Assembly: GCA_040307385.1 (NCBI GenBank)
Contig: JAWRJQ010000051.1
Location: 1 to 10,772 of the forward strand
Length of the DNA stretch: 10,772 nt
Direction: 5' to 3'
Source: RUG721 sp040307385
GTDB taxonomy: Bacteria > Actinomycetota > Coriobacteriia > Coriobacteriales > Atopobiaceae
Part shown: positions 1 to 6,720 of the stretch, in pieces
How the letters are laid out: each line of letters starts with the position of its first letter
How positions within the stretch are numbered: the stretch's first letter is position 1
Translations under genes and position numbers: made by a program
Notes under the pieces: generated by a model
Told to the model about the DNA's origin: nothing
The model's database searches: none
The model's input: only the letters and a program-made list of their open reading frames with translations

Positions 1-58
1 TCCTTCTACCCCAGCCATTCTTGCTTGCTTCGGCGATGCTCGGCCCAGCTCCCAACCC

Positions 59-171
59 CATGGCACCAGAACGGCTTATTCCTGCTGATTCTGGCACCAG
101 AAGGCCTTATTCCTAAGGAACAAGGCCGTTTGGCGGCTCGAGCCGCAGGAATAGGGCGTTCTGGTGCCATG
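59..171. repeat. Compact intergenic repeat element: three copies of a ~25-bp unit plus two palindromes
   Basis: A unit beginning TGGCACCAGAA and ending TATTCCT occurs at about 59-85 (plus), 92-114 (plus) and 145-171 (inverted). Pairwise, the copies I compared differ at about two bases, all in the middle of the unit. The outer copies form a ~27-bp imperfect inverted repeat. Nested inside are a 25-base near-palindrome (103-127, one mismatch, arms GGCCTT/AAGGCC) and a perfect 14-base palindrome (133-146, GCGGCTCGAGCCGC). The element begins about 40 bases past the stop of the minus-strand envelope operon, so it could act as a transcription end or RNA-stabilising structure, but there is no T-tract. 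It resembles REP/BIME-type or miniature inverted-repeat elements. No protein-coding signal is seen in bases 1-211. Confidence 0.6.
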
Positions 172-211
172 CCCCTCTCGCCCCCTGCGCTATGCGGATG
201 CGCGAGTGCGG

Positions 212-1117
212 CTAGCGTGCGAATGCAGTGCAGATGGCGTCGAGCAGGGCTACGGCCAGCGCCTGCGCGTTGCTCACGGTGAAGCCGGACCCCTTGGTTA
301 CGGGCAGGGAGAGCCGGATCACGGGAGGGCTCATGCGCGAGCTTTCGATGGCGGCGCGCAGACGGCGGGGAAGCGTTTCGAGGTCGTCCATCAGCACCGA
401 CGACGTGCGGTTGCGCTTGGCGGGGCGGTCGGACGTGAGCACGATCACCGCGCTCGTGCCTGCGGGAGCAACATCAGCGGAATCGATCAGGTCGAGACCG
501 CTCTTCTCGGTGGTGGCGCCGGCGAGGTTCCATGCATGCGCCGCCACGTTGCGGGCGATGGGGTCGTTTCCGGTGAGCGAGATGCGGTTGGATTCGAGCA
601 CGTTGGCCGCGCGCGCGAAGCCCATGCCGCCCATGGGGTGCGGACCGCTCGCGGGCTTGCCCGCCCACACGTGGCGCAGACGCTCGATGGCGTCGTAGGT
701 CTCCTGGAAGGCCATGCCGTCGCCGAGCAGGCCCACGCTCTCCTGGAAGAGCCGCACGGCCGCCTCGGTGTGCACGCCGAACAGCCCGTCCACCTCTCCG
801 CAGGAAAAGCCCAGAATGTTGAGGCGCTCCTGAAGCTGGCGCACATCGCAGCCATGGAAGTTGGGAAGGCGCAGGTAGAGCGTGCGATCGCCCAGCGCGT
901 AACCCTCATCCACAAGCGCGGCCCAGGTGGGGGCATCGATGGACGAGCCTAGCGGAAGGTCGTGATCAAGGCGGAACTTGGCAACGCAGGTTGCCGTTGA
1001 CGGGCCGAACAAGCATGCAGCGCGCTCGGCCTCATCGATCGTGTAGCCCAAGCGGGAGAGACGGTCCTGGATGTCTTCGACCGCTACCCCGGAGCTTCCT
1101 TCAGAAATGGGTTCCAT
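212..1117 (-). CDS. Protein with two peptidoglycan-binding domains, CwlM-like but without amidase motifs
   Basis: The 301-residue product has no signal peptide or membrane segment. Residues ~8-70 and ~85-148 are two PG_binding_1-type modules. The second has the typical pattern LQERLNILGFSCGEVDGLFG followed by TEAAVRLFQ, and the linker carries the GDRTLYLR signature also seen in actinobacterial CwlM-like proteins. In those proteins an N-acetylmuramoyl-L-alanine amidase domain follows. Here residues ~150-301 lack the DPGHGG-type zinc motif and the later His/Glu ligands, so I see no evidence of catalysis. A binding or regulatory role at the wall is inferred. The ATG is preceded by AGGATAGGA, which overlaps the stop of the upstream polyprenyl synthase gene, 7 bases away, indicating translational coupling. 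It is the last gene of the cluster. The peptidoglycan-binding assignment is firm; the C-terminal function is unknown. Confidence 0.85.
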   Translation of the reverse strand: MEPISEGSSGVAVEDIQDRLSRLGYTIDEAERAACLFGPSTATCVAKFRLDHDLPLGSSIDAPTWAALVDEGYALGDRTLYLRLPNFHGCDVRQLQERLNILGFSCGEVDGLFGVHTEAAVRLFQESVGLLGDGMAFQETYDAIERLRHVWAGKPASGPHPMGGMGFARAANVLESNRISLTGNDPIARNVAAHAWNLAGATTEKSGLDLIDSADVAPAGTSAVIVLTSDRPAKRNRTSSVLMDDLETLPRRLRAAIESSRMSPPVIRLSLPVTKGSGFTVSNAQALAVALLDAICTAFAR

Positions 1118-1124
1118 GCCAGTC

Positions 1125-2153
1125 CTATCCTGCGCGTTCTATGAAATACTGTGCCATCGACGCGAGCGTGTCGCGTGCCGCCGGCGAGATGTCGGTGCGC
1201 ACGAGCCGGTCGGTCGCGCGCTCGACGAGCTCCTGCGCGCATCTGCGCGCGTAGTCGAGCGCCCCCGCCTCATCCATGATGGATACGGCCCTGAGCAGGT
1301 CGTTCTCATCTTCTGTACCCGACGTGATGAGGGAGAGGAACTGGCTTCTCGGCTCCCCTTCGAGATGCTCGAGCGCGTAAAGCACGGGGAGCGTGCGCTT
1401 GCCCTCGGTGAGGTCGCTCATGAAGTCCTTGCCCTGGCCCTCGGCGCTGCCCGTCAGGTTGAGCAGGTCGTCTTGGATTTGGAACGCAAGGCCCGCGTCG
1501 AGGCCGAAGCCCTCGAGCCCCTCGCGCTGGCCCGCCGTGCCGCCGCCGCAGATGGCGCCGATGACGAGCGGCGAGGCGCACGAATAGTAGGCGGTTTTGA
1601 GCGTGGCCATGGTGCGATAATCGCCCGCCGCGAGATCCCAGCGCCCGTCGCGCACCCAGCCCAGATCGAGCGCCTGCCCCTCGATGGTCCGGCGCTGCAT
1701 GGCGAGCAGCTCGCGCATGACGGCGCATCGCGTTGCGTCGTCGAGGAACGGGTCTTCGATGACGGCGGCGCTCGCCTCCACGAGCGCGGCGTCGCCGGCG
1801 TTGATGGCGAGGCCGATGCCCTGCGAGATGTGCAGGCACGGCTCGCCCCGGCGCAGCTCGCTCCTGTCGGCGATGTCGTCGTGGATGAGCGCGGCGCTCT
1901 GGAACAGCTCGACGGCGCACCCCGAGGCGAGCGCCCGCTCGGGGCTCGCCCCTACGGCCTCGCATCCCAGTAGCGCGAGCACGGGGCGCACGCGCTTGCC
2001 GCCGCCCCTGTTGAAGCGCTCGAGCGGCGCATAGAGGTAGATGTCGAGGTCGCGCGGGGCTTTCTCGTCGCGCGACCAGGCATGGCCCGAGAGCCATGCC
2101 TCCACGAGCGGCCGACGGGAGGCGAGATAGGAGATGAACTGCTCGCATCCCAC
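1125..2153 (-). CDS. Trans-polyprenyl diphosphate synthase
   Basis: This 342-residue enzyme condenses isopentenyl diphosphate with an allylic diphosphate to make linear isoprenoid diphosphates in the cytoplasm. The family hallmarks are in order: GKRVRP (52-57), the first aspartate-rich motif HDDIAD with RRGEP (91-104), EGQALD (158-163), KTAYY (186-190), the second motif FQIQDDLLN (224-232) and SDLTEGKRTLP (246-256). The second motif ends in Asn instead of Asp, as in some geranylgeranyl synthases. Small residues (Ala-Ala) four and five positions before the first motif argue against a strict farnesyl product and allow longer chains; the exact length cannot be read. The start is GTG, preceded by GAGGG, and lies 4 bases after the galE stop; the nearby ATG is out of frame. 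Likely roles are quinone side chain or lipid-carrier supply; the envelope neighbours favour the latter only weakly. Confidence 0.92.
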   Translation of the reverse strand: MGCEQFISYLASRRPLVEAWLSGHAWSRDEKAPRDLDIYLYAPLERFNRGGGKRVRPVLALLGCEAVGASPERALASGCAVELFQSAALIHDDIADRSELRRGEPCLHISQGIGLAINAGDAALVEASAAVIEDPFLDDATRCAVMRELLAMQRRTIEGQALDLGWVRDGRWDLAAGDYRTMATLKTAYYSCASPLVIGAICGGGTAGQREGLEGFGLDAGLAFQIQDDLLNLTGSAEGQGKDFMSDLTEGKRTLPVLYALEHLEGEPRSQFLSLITSGTEDENDLLRAVSIMDEAGALDYARRCAQELVERATDRLVRTDISPAARDTLASMAQYFIERAG

Positions 2154-2157
2154 GGTG

Positions 2158-3213
2158 CTAGCCCTCGAATCCGTTGGGGTTGTTCGACTGCCAGTTCCAG
2201 CTGTCGCGGCACATCTCGGCGATGCCGCGCGTTGCCTCCCAGCCCATGAGCTCGCGCGCCTTCGTGCAGTCCGCCCAGTTTGCCGCGACGTCGCCCGCGC
2301 GGCGCTCCTCGATCACATAGGGCAGCTCACGCCCGCAGGCGTCGGAGAATGCCTTGATGATCTCGAGCACCGAGGTGCCGGTGCCGGTGCCCAGATTGAA
2401 GATCTCGCAGCCGCAGCGGTCGTTCATCCAGGCGAGCGCCGCCGCATGGCCCGCGGCGAGGTCGACCACGTGGATGTAGTCGCGCACGCCCGTGCCGTCG
2501 GGGGTGTCGTAGTCGTTGCCGAACACATGCACGCAATCGCGTTTGCCCACGGCGACCTGCGCCACGTAGGGCAGCAGGTTGTTGGGAATGCCCTTGGGAT
2601 CCTCGCCGATAAGCCCGCTCTCGTGCGCGCCGATGGGGTTGAAGTAGCGCAGCAGCACCACGTTCCACTCCGGATCGGCTTTGGCGATGTCCATGAGGAT
2701 CTGCTCGATCATCCACTTGGTCCAGCCGTAGGGGTTGGTGGCCATCTTCTTGGGACTCTGCTCGGTGAGCGGGAGCGCATCGGGATCGCCGTATACGGTG
2801 GCTGAGCTCGAGAAGACGATGCTCTTGCAGCCATAGCTGCGCATGACATCCACCAGCGTGAACGTGCTGCCCAGGTTGTTGGAGTAGTACTCGATGGGCT
2901 TGGACACGCTCTCGCCCACGGCCTTGAAGCCGGCGAAGTGGATCACGCGATCGATGCCGAAGGTGTCGAAGACGATCTCCAGGGCATTGCGGTCGGACAC
3001 ATCGGCGCGCACGAAGCTCAGGCGCTCGGCGGCCTCGTCTCCCACGATCTGGGAGATGCGGTCGATGGCCTTCTCGCTGGCGTTGGAGAGATCGTCGACG
3101 ACGACCACCTGATAGCCGCGTTCAAGCAGCTCCACCACGGTATGGCTGCCGATGAATCCGGCACCGCCGGTTACGAGCACGCAGGTTTCGGCGGGGGTTT
3201 TCTCAAGCGACAT
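2158..3213 (-). CDS. galE: UDP-glucose 4-epimerase
   Basis: The 351-residue product interconverts UDP-glucose and UDP-galactose (possibly the N-acetyl forms) using bound NAD. It is an extended short-chain dehydrogenase of normal length for GalE. Visible motifs are the Rossmann GGAGFIG (16-22), VDDLSN (39-44), HFAGFKAVGES (92-102), the catalytic serine in SSSATVYG (Ser137) and the YxxxK pair Y162/K166 in PYGWTK. RYFNPIGAHESG and RDYIHVVDLA complete the family signature. An upstream in-frame extension to 3891 exists, but it runs through the neighbouring gene in another frame. The ATG at 3213 has GAAAGGAA just upstream and starts directly before the NAD-binding fold. The gene is 53 bases after the flavin reductase gene and 4 bases before the polyprenyl synthase gene. 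It probably feeds galactose-containing envelope glycans. Confidence 0.97.
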   Translation of the reverse strand: MSLEKTPAETCVLVTGGAGFIGSHTVVELLERGYQVVVVDDLSNASEKAIDRISQIVGDEAAERLSFVRADVSDRNALEIVFDTFGIDRVIHFAGFKAVGESVSKPIEYYSNNLGSTFTLVDVMRSYGCKSIVFSSSATVYGDPDALPLTEQSPKKMATNPYGWTKWMIEQILMDIAKADPEWNVVLLRYFNPIGAHESGLIGEDPKGIPNNLLPYVAQVAVGKRDCVHVFGNDYDTPDGTGVRDYIHVVDLAAGHAAALAWMNDRCGCEIFNLGTGTGTSVLEIIKAFSDACGRELPYVIEERRAGDVAANWADCTKARELMGWEATRGIAEMCRDSWNWQSNNPNGFEG

Positions 3214-3266
3214 GGGGTTCCTTTCGGTTTTGGTTGCCGCATAGAAGTATACCAGCGCTTGCCGCG

Positions 3267-3788
3267 CTACTCCCTGCGCAGGATCTTCTCCACGTAGCCG
3301 ATGTACATGGTGTGGAAATCGTCGAGGTTGGCGCCGTGTCCGTAGTAGCGGCTGTAGGCGTCGGGGTCGATGAAGTGCGCGCGGTCCACGACATCGGCGT
3401 AGGCCTTGCGGCATACGAGCGCGAGCGAAGCCTCCTCGTAGACGGGCGTGCCGTCGATCATGATGGGGGTGAGGCCCGTGAGCTCGGTCTTGTTGACGTC
3501 TCGGCCGCTCATGGAGCCGAACACGCGATGCGTGCCGTGGAGGTCTTCGGGCAGGAACACGATCGAGAAGGTGTCGTGTTTGTCGAAGAGCTCCTTCGTG
3601 AAGCGCGATTCGCGTACGAAGACGGTTGCCGCCGGCTTTCCCCAGAACACTCCGACCTGGCCCCAGCCGATGGTCATGGCGTTGCAGTGGTTGGGAGCGG
3701 AGCCGGCCATGGCAAGGCCCCACTCGCGATCGAGCAGGTCGATGATGCGTTCGTTGAATGAATGGGGGTCCATCTCGATGAATGCCAT
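3267..3788 (-). CDS. Flavin reductase-like FMN-binding split-barrel protein
   Basis: The 173-residue soluble product fits the flavin reductase (flavoredoxin) family, in which a split barrel binds FMN. The diagnostic stretch is residues 34-67: HCNAMTIGWG, then VGVFWGKP, ATVFVRESRFT and KELF, followed by a DTFSIVFLPED strand. Such proteins move electrons from NAD(P)H or ferredoxin to flavin or to partner proteins; the donor and acceptor cannot be read here. I chose the ATG at 3788 because GGAAAGGAG lies 5-6 bases before it. An in-frame ATG at 3821 would overlap the -10 box. It may lead the envelope cluster, since galE starts 53 bases further on without an obvious terminator between. It is divergent from the nucleoid-associated protein gene across a 353-base gap containing a large inverted repeat. 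Confidence 0.88.
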   Translation of the reverse strand: MAFIEMDPHSFNERIIDLLDREWGLAMAGSAPNHCNAMTIGWGQVGVFWGKPAATVFVRESRFTKELFDKHDTFSIVFLPEDLHGTHRVFGSMSGRDVNKTELTGLTPIMIDGTPVYEEASLALVCRKAYADVVDRAHFIDPDAYSRYYGHGANLDDFHTMYIGYVEKILRRE

Positions 3789-3819
3789 CTCTGCTCCTTT
3801 CCGGACGGTGGTGAAGGAC

Positions 3820-3825
3820 ATTATA
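3820..3825 (-). promoter_or_regulatory. Candidate -10 box for the flavin reductase gene
   Basis: Read on the minus strand this is an exact TATAAT. It would start transcription near 3812, leaving a leader of about 24 bases that contains the Shine-Dalgarno. No good -35 match lies at 16-18 bases spacing (around 3843-3849). The box lies outside the 3864-4040 inverted repeat. Confidence 0.4.
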
Positions 3826-3863
3826 ACGCGAGGCGGGAACTCTCACGTCTTTACCCGATCCGC

Positions 3864-4040
3864 TGCTCTCGCGAACCGAAAATGTCTCCAATGCTGCACG
3901 GTTCTGCCCTCCGAACTCCTTGCATGCATACTATTACAAAAATATTGGATATTTATTCTAGTTTATCCTCTTTTGCAGCCCTGCTTAGCTGTTGAGGTGG
4001 AACCGTGCAGCATTGGAGACATTTTCGGTTCGCGAGAGCA
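3864..4040. repeat. 177-bp element: perfect 41-bp inverted repeats around an AT-rich core
   Basis: The arms 3864-3904 and 4000-4040 are exact reverse complements over all 41 bases. The first bases of the left arm are TGCTCTCGCGAACCG. Weaker symmetry continues inward for about 10 bases and outward to TA dinucleotides at 3852-3853 and 4052-4053. Each arm also carries its own dyad, GAACCG-N20-CGGTTC. The 95-base core is about 40% GC by hand count, and 3925-3974 only about 22%, unlike the surrounding DNA. No credible gene lies in it; short frames through it read the arms, not a protein. The element fills the divergent gap 3789-4141, between a TATAAT at 3820-3825 (minus) and a TAGAAT at 4052-4057 (plus). 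Possible identities are a MITE-like mobile repeat, an invertible segment or a long RNA hairpin. Confidence 0.85.
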
Positions 4041-4141
4041 TCTGAATCCCGTAGAATGCGGGTTCTGCGCCCACCCCGACCGTCCCGGGCAATCCGCACT
4101 TGGAGTATTCTGGATAGTCCGCGCACGATCCGGGAGGTACC

Positions 4142-5188
4142 ATGCTCCGCACCAACCACGCCATTCTCCATGCCTTCGACTTCGAAGTCGGAAGCGCGTA
4201 TCTTTCGCAGGCCGAGCTGCCGCTCGACGACCGACAGACCAAGTCGTATGTGCAGCGCCACCTGCGCCGCATCACATCGAGTCCCGAGAGCCGCCACGGG
4301 GAGTTTTCCGAAGACAGCCGCTTTGCCGCACAGCTTGCAGAGTATCTTGCGGGGGCAAACGACTTCGTGGGCATCTCCGTCGAGGTCGCCCAGTGGTTCT
4401 GGGAGGAGCTGCGCCGCATGGATGCCGTGGAGCAGTGCGATCTGCTCGTTGCGGAGTTCGAGGAGACGCCGGACCTCAAGGCATCCGACCGTGAGGATGA
4501 GGTCGACGCTTCGTTTGACGGCGACGCGCCGCGCTGGTTCGCCGTGCTCGTGCTGCCCCGCAAACTCACCTTTGCACACGAGCTCGACCCAGAGAGCAAC
4601 GGCATCTTCCGCAACGACGGCACGCTGCCCAGCCCCACGCAGAAGATCGTCAGCTACCTGCTCATAAACGAGCGCACCATGGCCATCGACTTCTCCGATA
4701 AACCCCGTCTCATCGCAGGGCGCGAGGTCAACGTGATCGCCGACGACTTCCTCAAGTGCCAGACGCGGCCCTCGGGTCGCGACGTGTTCTCGGCCGTGTC
4801 CGCGATCGTCGAGGAGGTCTCGCAGGAGGCAGGGCTCACGCCCGCCATGGAGGTCTCGCGCGCCAAGGCCGCGCTCGCACATGCCGCCGAGGTGGATGAA
4901 GCTGTCTCGCCCCGAGATGTGGGGCGCGCGGTCTTTGCGGATCGAGAGGATCTGCGCGAGCGCTACGAGCGCGCGGTCGACCAGCAGCAGCTTCCCGACG
5001 AGGTGCCCGTGCGGCGCGGGGCGGCCAATCGCATGGCCAAGACGCACAGCATTCGCACAGACACCGGCATCACCATCACCTTCCCCTCCGAGCTCGCGGA
5101 GCGCGAGGGCTTCATCGATTTCTCGCGCAGCGAGAACGGCAGGCTCACCATCACCATCTCGAATGTCGCGCGCATCGACAACCGGTAG
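4142..5188 (+). CDS. Nucleoid-associated protein, NdpA/YejK family (37-kDa type)
   Basis: The 348-residue product has the layout of the 37-kDa nucleoid-associated family. At the N terminus, AILHAFDFEVGSAYLSQAEL is followed by YVQRHLRRI (residues ~36-45), the typical opening fold. Next come the FVGISVEVAQWFWEEL helix, CDLLVAEFEE, the WFAVLVLPRKLTFAHEL strand pair, LPSPTQKIVSYLLIN and a C-terminal half with VNVIADDFLKCQTRPS. These proteins are cytoplasmic and associate with the chromosome; E. coli YejK binds topoisomerase IV and gyrase, which is family knowledge and not shown here. The start is an ATG with GGGAGG 4 bases upstream. A TAGAAT box at 4052-4057 could drive it, with an about 80-base leader. 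It converges on the MFS gene, whose stop lies 19 bases beyond its own. The family call is made from overall pattern and length. Confidence 0.8.
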   Translation: MLRTNHAILHAFDFEVGSAYLSQAELPLDDRQTKSYVQRHLRRITSSPESRHGEFSEDSRFAAQLAEYLAGANDFVGISVEVAQWFWEELRRMDAVEQCDLLVAEFEETPDLKASDREDEVDASFDGDAPRWFAVLVLPRKLTFAHELDPESNGIFRNDGTLPSPTQKIVSYLLINERTMAIDFSDKPRLIAGREVNVIADDFLKCQTRPSGRDVFSAVSAIVEEVSQEAGLTPAMEVSRAKAALAHAAEVDEAVSPRDVGRAVFADREDLRERYERAVDQQQLPDEVPVRRGAANRMAKTHSIRTDTGITITFPSELAEREGFIDFSRSENGRLTITISNVARIDNR

Positions 5189-5221
5189 GTGCGCCTCCTG
5201 CACGGGGCTAGCCCTGCGCAC
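5189..5221. terminator. Possible bidirectional terminator hairpin between convergent genes
   Basis: GTGCGC (5189-5194) pairs with GCGCAC (5216-5221), and an inner GGGGCTAGCCCT offers a competing short palindrome. It spans the 19-base gap between the convergent NAP and MFS genes and the last codons of the MFS gene. There is no T-run on either side, so a Rho-independent role is doubtful. Confidence 0.2.
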
Positions 5222-6524
5222 GCTCCTGCCTGCGGATGAGCCACGTCACGACGAAGGTGAGCAGTGAAACCGCCGCGCCGGCGGCGAAGATGAGCGAGCT
5301 GGGGGCGAAGGTGTCTCCCACCACGCCGAACCCCACCGCGCCCGAGCTCGCGCTCACCGCTGATCCGATCCACGGACCCACGAGCATGGGCACGAGCACC
5401 ACGCTGAAGATGCGGATGCCCTGCGTGAGGCCCACATGCTCGGGCGGCGTGGCGTTGCGGATGGCGGCGCTGAAGCACGCCACGGATCCGAGATAGCCCG
5501 CGAGCATGAGCATGCTGCCGATGAAGACGCCCGGTGCAGCGGTTATGGTCGTGAGCAGGGCGCACCCCGCAATGAAGAACACGAGCGGCAGGGTGACCGT
5601 GACCGAGAAGCCCAGCCTGTCCACGCGACGCCCGTAGAGGATGGTGAACACGGAGGCGATGACGATGCACGGTGCCATCACGAGCACGTAATTCTCGCCC
5701 AGGATATAGGGAAGACGCAGGTAGAGCACGTAGTAGGGCATAAACACCTGCATGGCGCAGGCAAACACGCAATAGCCGAGCAGGACCAGATAGAGCATGC
5801 GGTTCTCGCGCACGGACGACGGCTTGAAGCCCCAGGTGAGCTCGGACAGGTAGCGCGCGTCGCGTTTGGGAGCGGGATGCGACTCTTTCATGAGCAGCGC
5901 TGCGACGATGCCCGCAGCGATGACCACGCCGCCGATGATCGTGAAGAAGAGCGGGTAGTTGTAGGACACGGTGCCGTCGTCGCCCACGATCATGAGGAAC
6001 ATGGCGCCGCCGAAGACCACGAGCATGCTGAGCAGCGGCATGGCGCTGTTCACGCCCTCCACACGTCCGCGATTGGTGCTGTCGGTGATGTCGGTGAGCC
6101 ATGCGTTGAAGCATGCGTCGTTGGCAAGGCTTCCGAAGAAAGTCATGAGGCAGTCGAAGCCGATGGTGAGCGAGATACCGAGCGCCGCGGCGGCCGCCGC
6201 ATCGCGGGCGAGCGCCGTCGAAACCTGCTGCAGCACGGCGAACGCGCAGATGGAGAGGCCCCAGGCGAGGGTGCCCGCCACCACGAACACCTTGCGCTTT
6301 CCCACGTGGTCGGACCACGTGCCCACGAGCAGCGTGGTGGCGGTGGCGACGGCTGCCGAAGCGCTCACCATGAGCGCCACGTCCGAGAGCGGGGCTCCGA
6401 AGGCATCCTGGATGAACAGGTTGAAGAAGTTGTTCTCCACCGCCCACGCTATCTGGCCCACGAGGGCGATCATGATGATGACGATCCACGAGGTGCGGCT
6501 GATGGGGGTTTGCCTGGGTTCCAT
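5208..6524 (-). CDS. Major facilitator superfamily transporter
   Basis: The 438-residue product is an integral membrane carrier of about 12 hydrophobic segments, the usual MFS size. The first segment is at residues ~12-28. The MFS motif A between segments 2 and 3 reads GTWSDHVGKRK (69-79). A conserved-looking loop, WLTDITDSTNRGRVEGVNS (~142-160), precedes segment 5. The N-terminal half has acidic and asparagine residues (E30-N31-N32) inside a membrane segment, typical of symporters of polar solutes, but the substrate cannot be named. The ATG at 6524 has AGGGAG 8 bases upstream; longer in-frame starts up to 6773 add a basic, non-hydrophobic extension without a ribosome site and run into the next gene. 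It lies 196 bases after the TPR-like gene and is probably transcribed separately. A sugar or glycoside carrier is a guess. Confidence 0.88.
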   Translation of the reverse strand: MEPRQTPISRTSWIVIIMIALVGQIAWAVENNFFNLFIQDAFGAPLSDVALMVSASAAVATATTLLVGTWSDHVGKRKVFVVAGTLAWGLSICAFAVLQQVSTALARDAAAAAALGISLTIGFDCLMTFFGSLANDACFNAWLTDITDSTNRGRVEGVNSAMPLLSMLVVFGGAMFLMIVGDDGTVSYNYPLFFTIIGGVVIAAGIVAALLMKESHPAPKRDARYLSELTWGFKPSSVRENRMLYLVLLGYCVFACAMQVFMPYYVLYLRLPYILGENYVLVMAPCIVIASVFTILYGRRVDRLGFSVTVTLPLVFFIAGCALLTTITAAPGVFIGSMLMLAGYLGSVACFSAAIRNATPPEHVGLTQGIRIFSVVLVPMLVGPWIGSAVSASSGAVGFGVVGDTFAPSSLIFAAGAAVSLLTFVVTWLIRRQERAQG

Positions 6525-6635
6525 GATCAACGCTCCCTGCTCATCGATGCGATGTTCGCCACCATCATAGTCCATGGCTCTTTTCCCACAGTCCTTGCAT
6601 CGGCCGATCGCATGCCGACCGGCTGTTCGAGCAGT

Positions 6636-6670
6636 CCGCCGCTTCCGGGGCAACTGTCCGGAGGCGGCGG
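6636..6670. other. Strong GC-rich hairpin in the gap between the TPR-like and MFS genes
   Basis: Arms 6636-6648 and 6658-6670 (CCGCCGCTTCCGG against CCGGAGGCGGCGG) pair over 13 positions with one G-T wobble and a 9-base loop. The hairpin lies 50 bases past the stop of the TPR-like gene and about 110 bases before the MFS start on the minus strand, a place where a transcription end or mRNA processing site is expected. No T-tract follows on the minus strand. Confidence 0.35.
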
Positions 6671-6720
6671 TGCACGTGTTATGGCGTGAAGGGTTCCCGC
6701 CCTCTCGCGGTGGCAATCGT

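Noticed and set aside
164..952. Long plus-strand open frame opposite the peptidoglycan-binding gene
   Set aside because: Its translation is rich in Gly, Arg and His with no recognisable domain, while the minus-strand frame has clear family motifs and a ribosome site. It is an antisense shadow typical of high-GC DNA.
3214..3891. N-terminal extension of galE
   Set aside because: The extra 226 residues are Arg/His/Pro-rich, overlap the flavin reductase gene in another frame and precede a good ribosome site and a normal GalE start at 3213.
3762..3995. Small plus-strand open frame through the left arm of the inverted repeat
   Set aside because: It crosses the start of the flavin reductase gene, has no ribosome site and its composition follows the repeat; the same peptide appears from the other arm simply because the arms are inverted copies.
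3905..3999. Invertible promoter driving either neighbour
   Set aside because: Promoter-like hexamers occur in the AT-rich core, but the best -10 box for the flavin reductase lies outside the repeats, and no recombinase gene is in the window. Kept only as one option in the findings.
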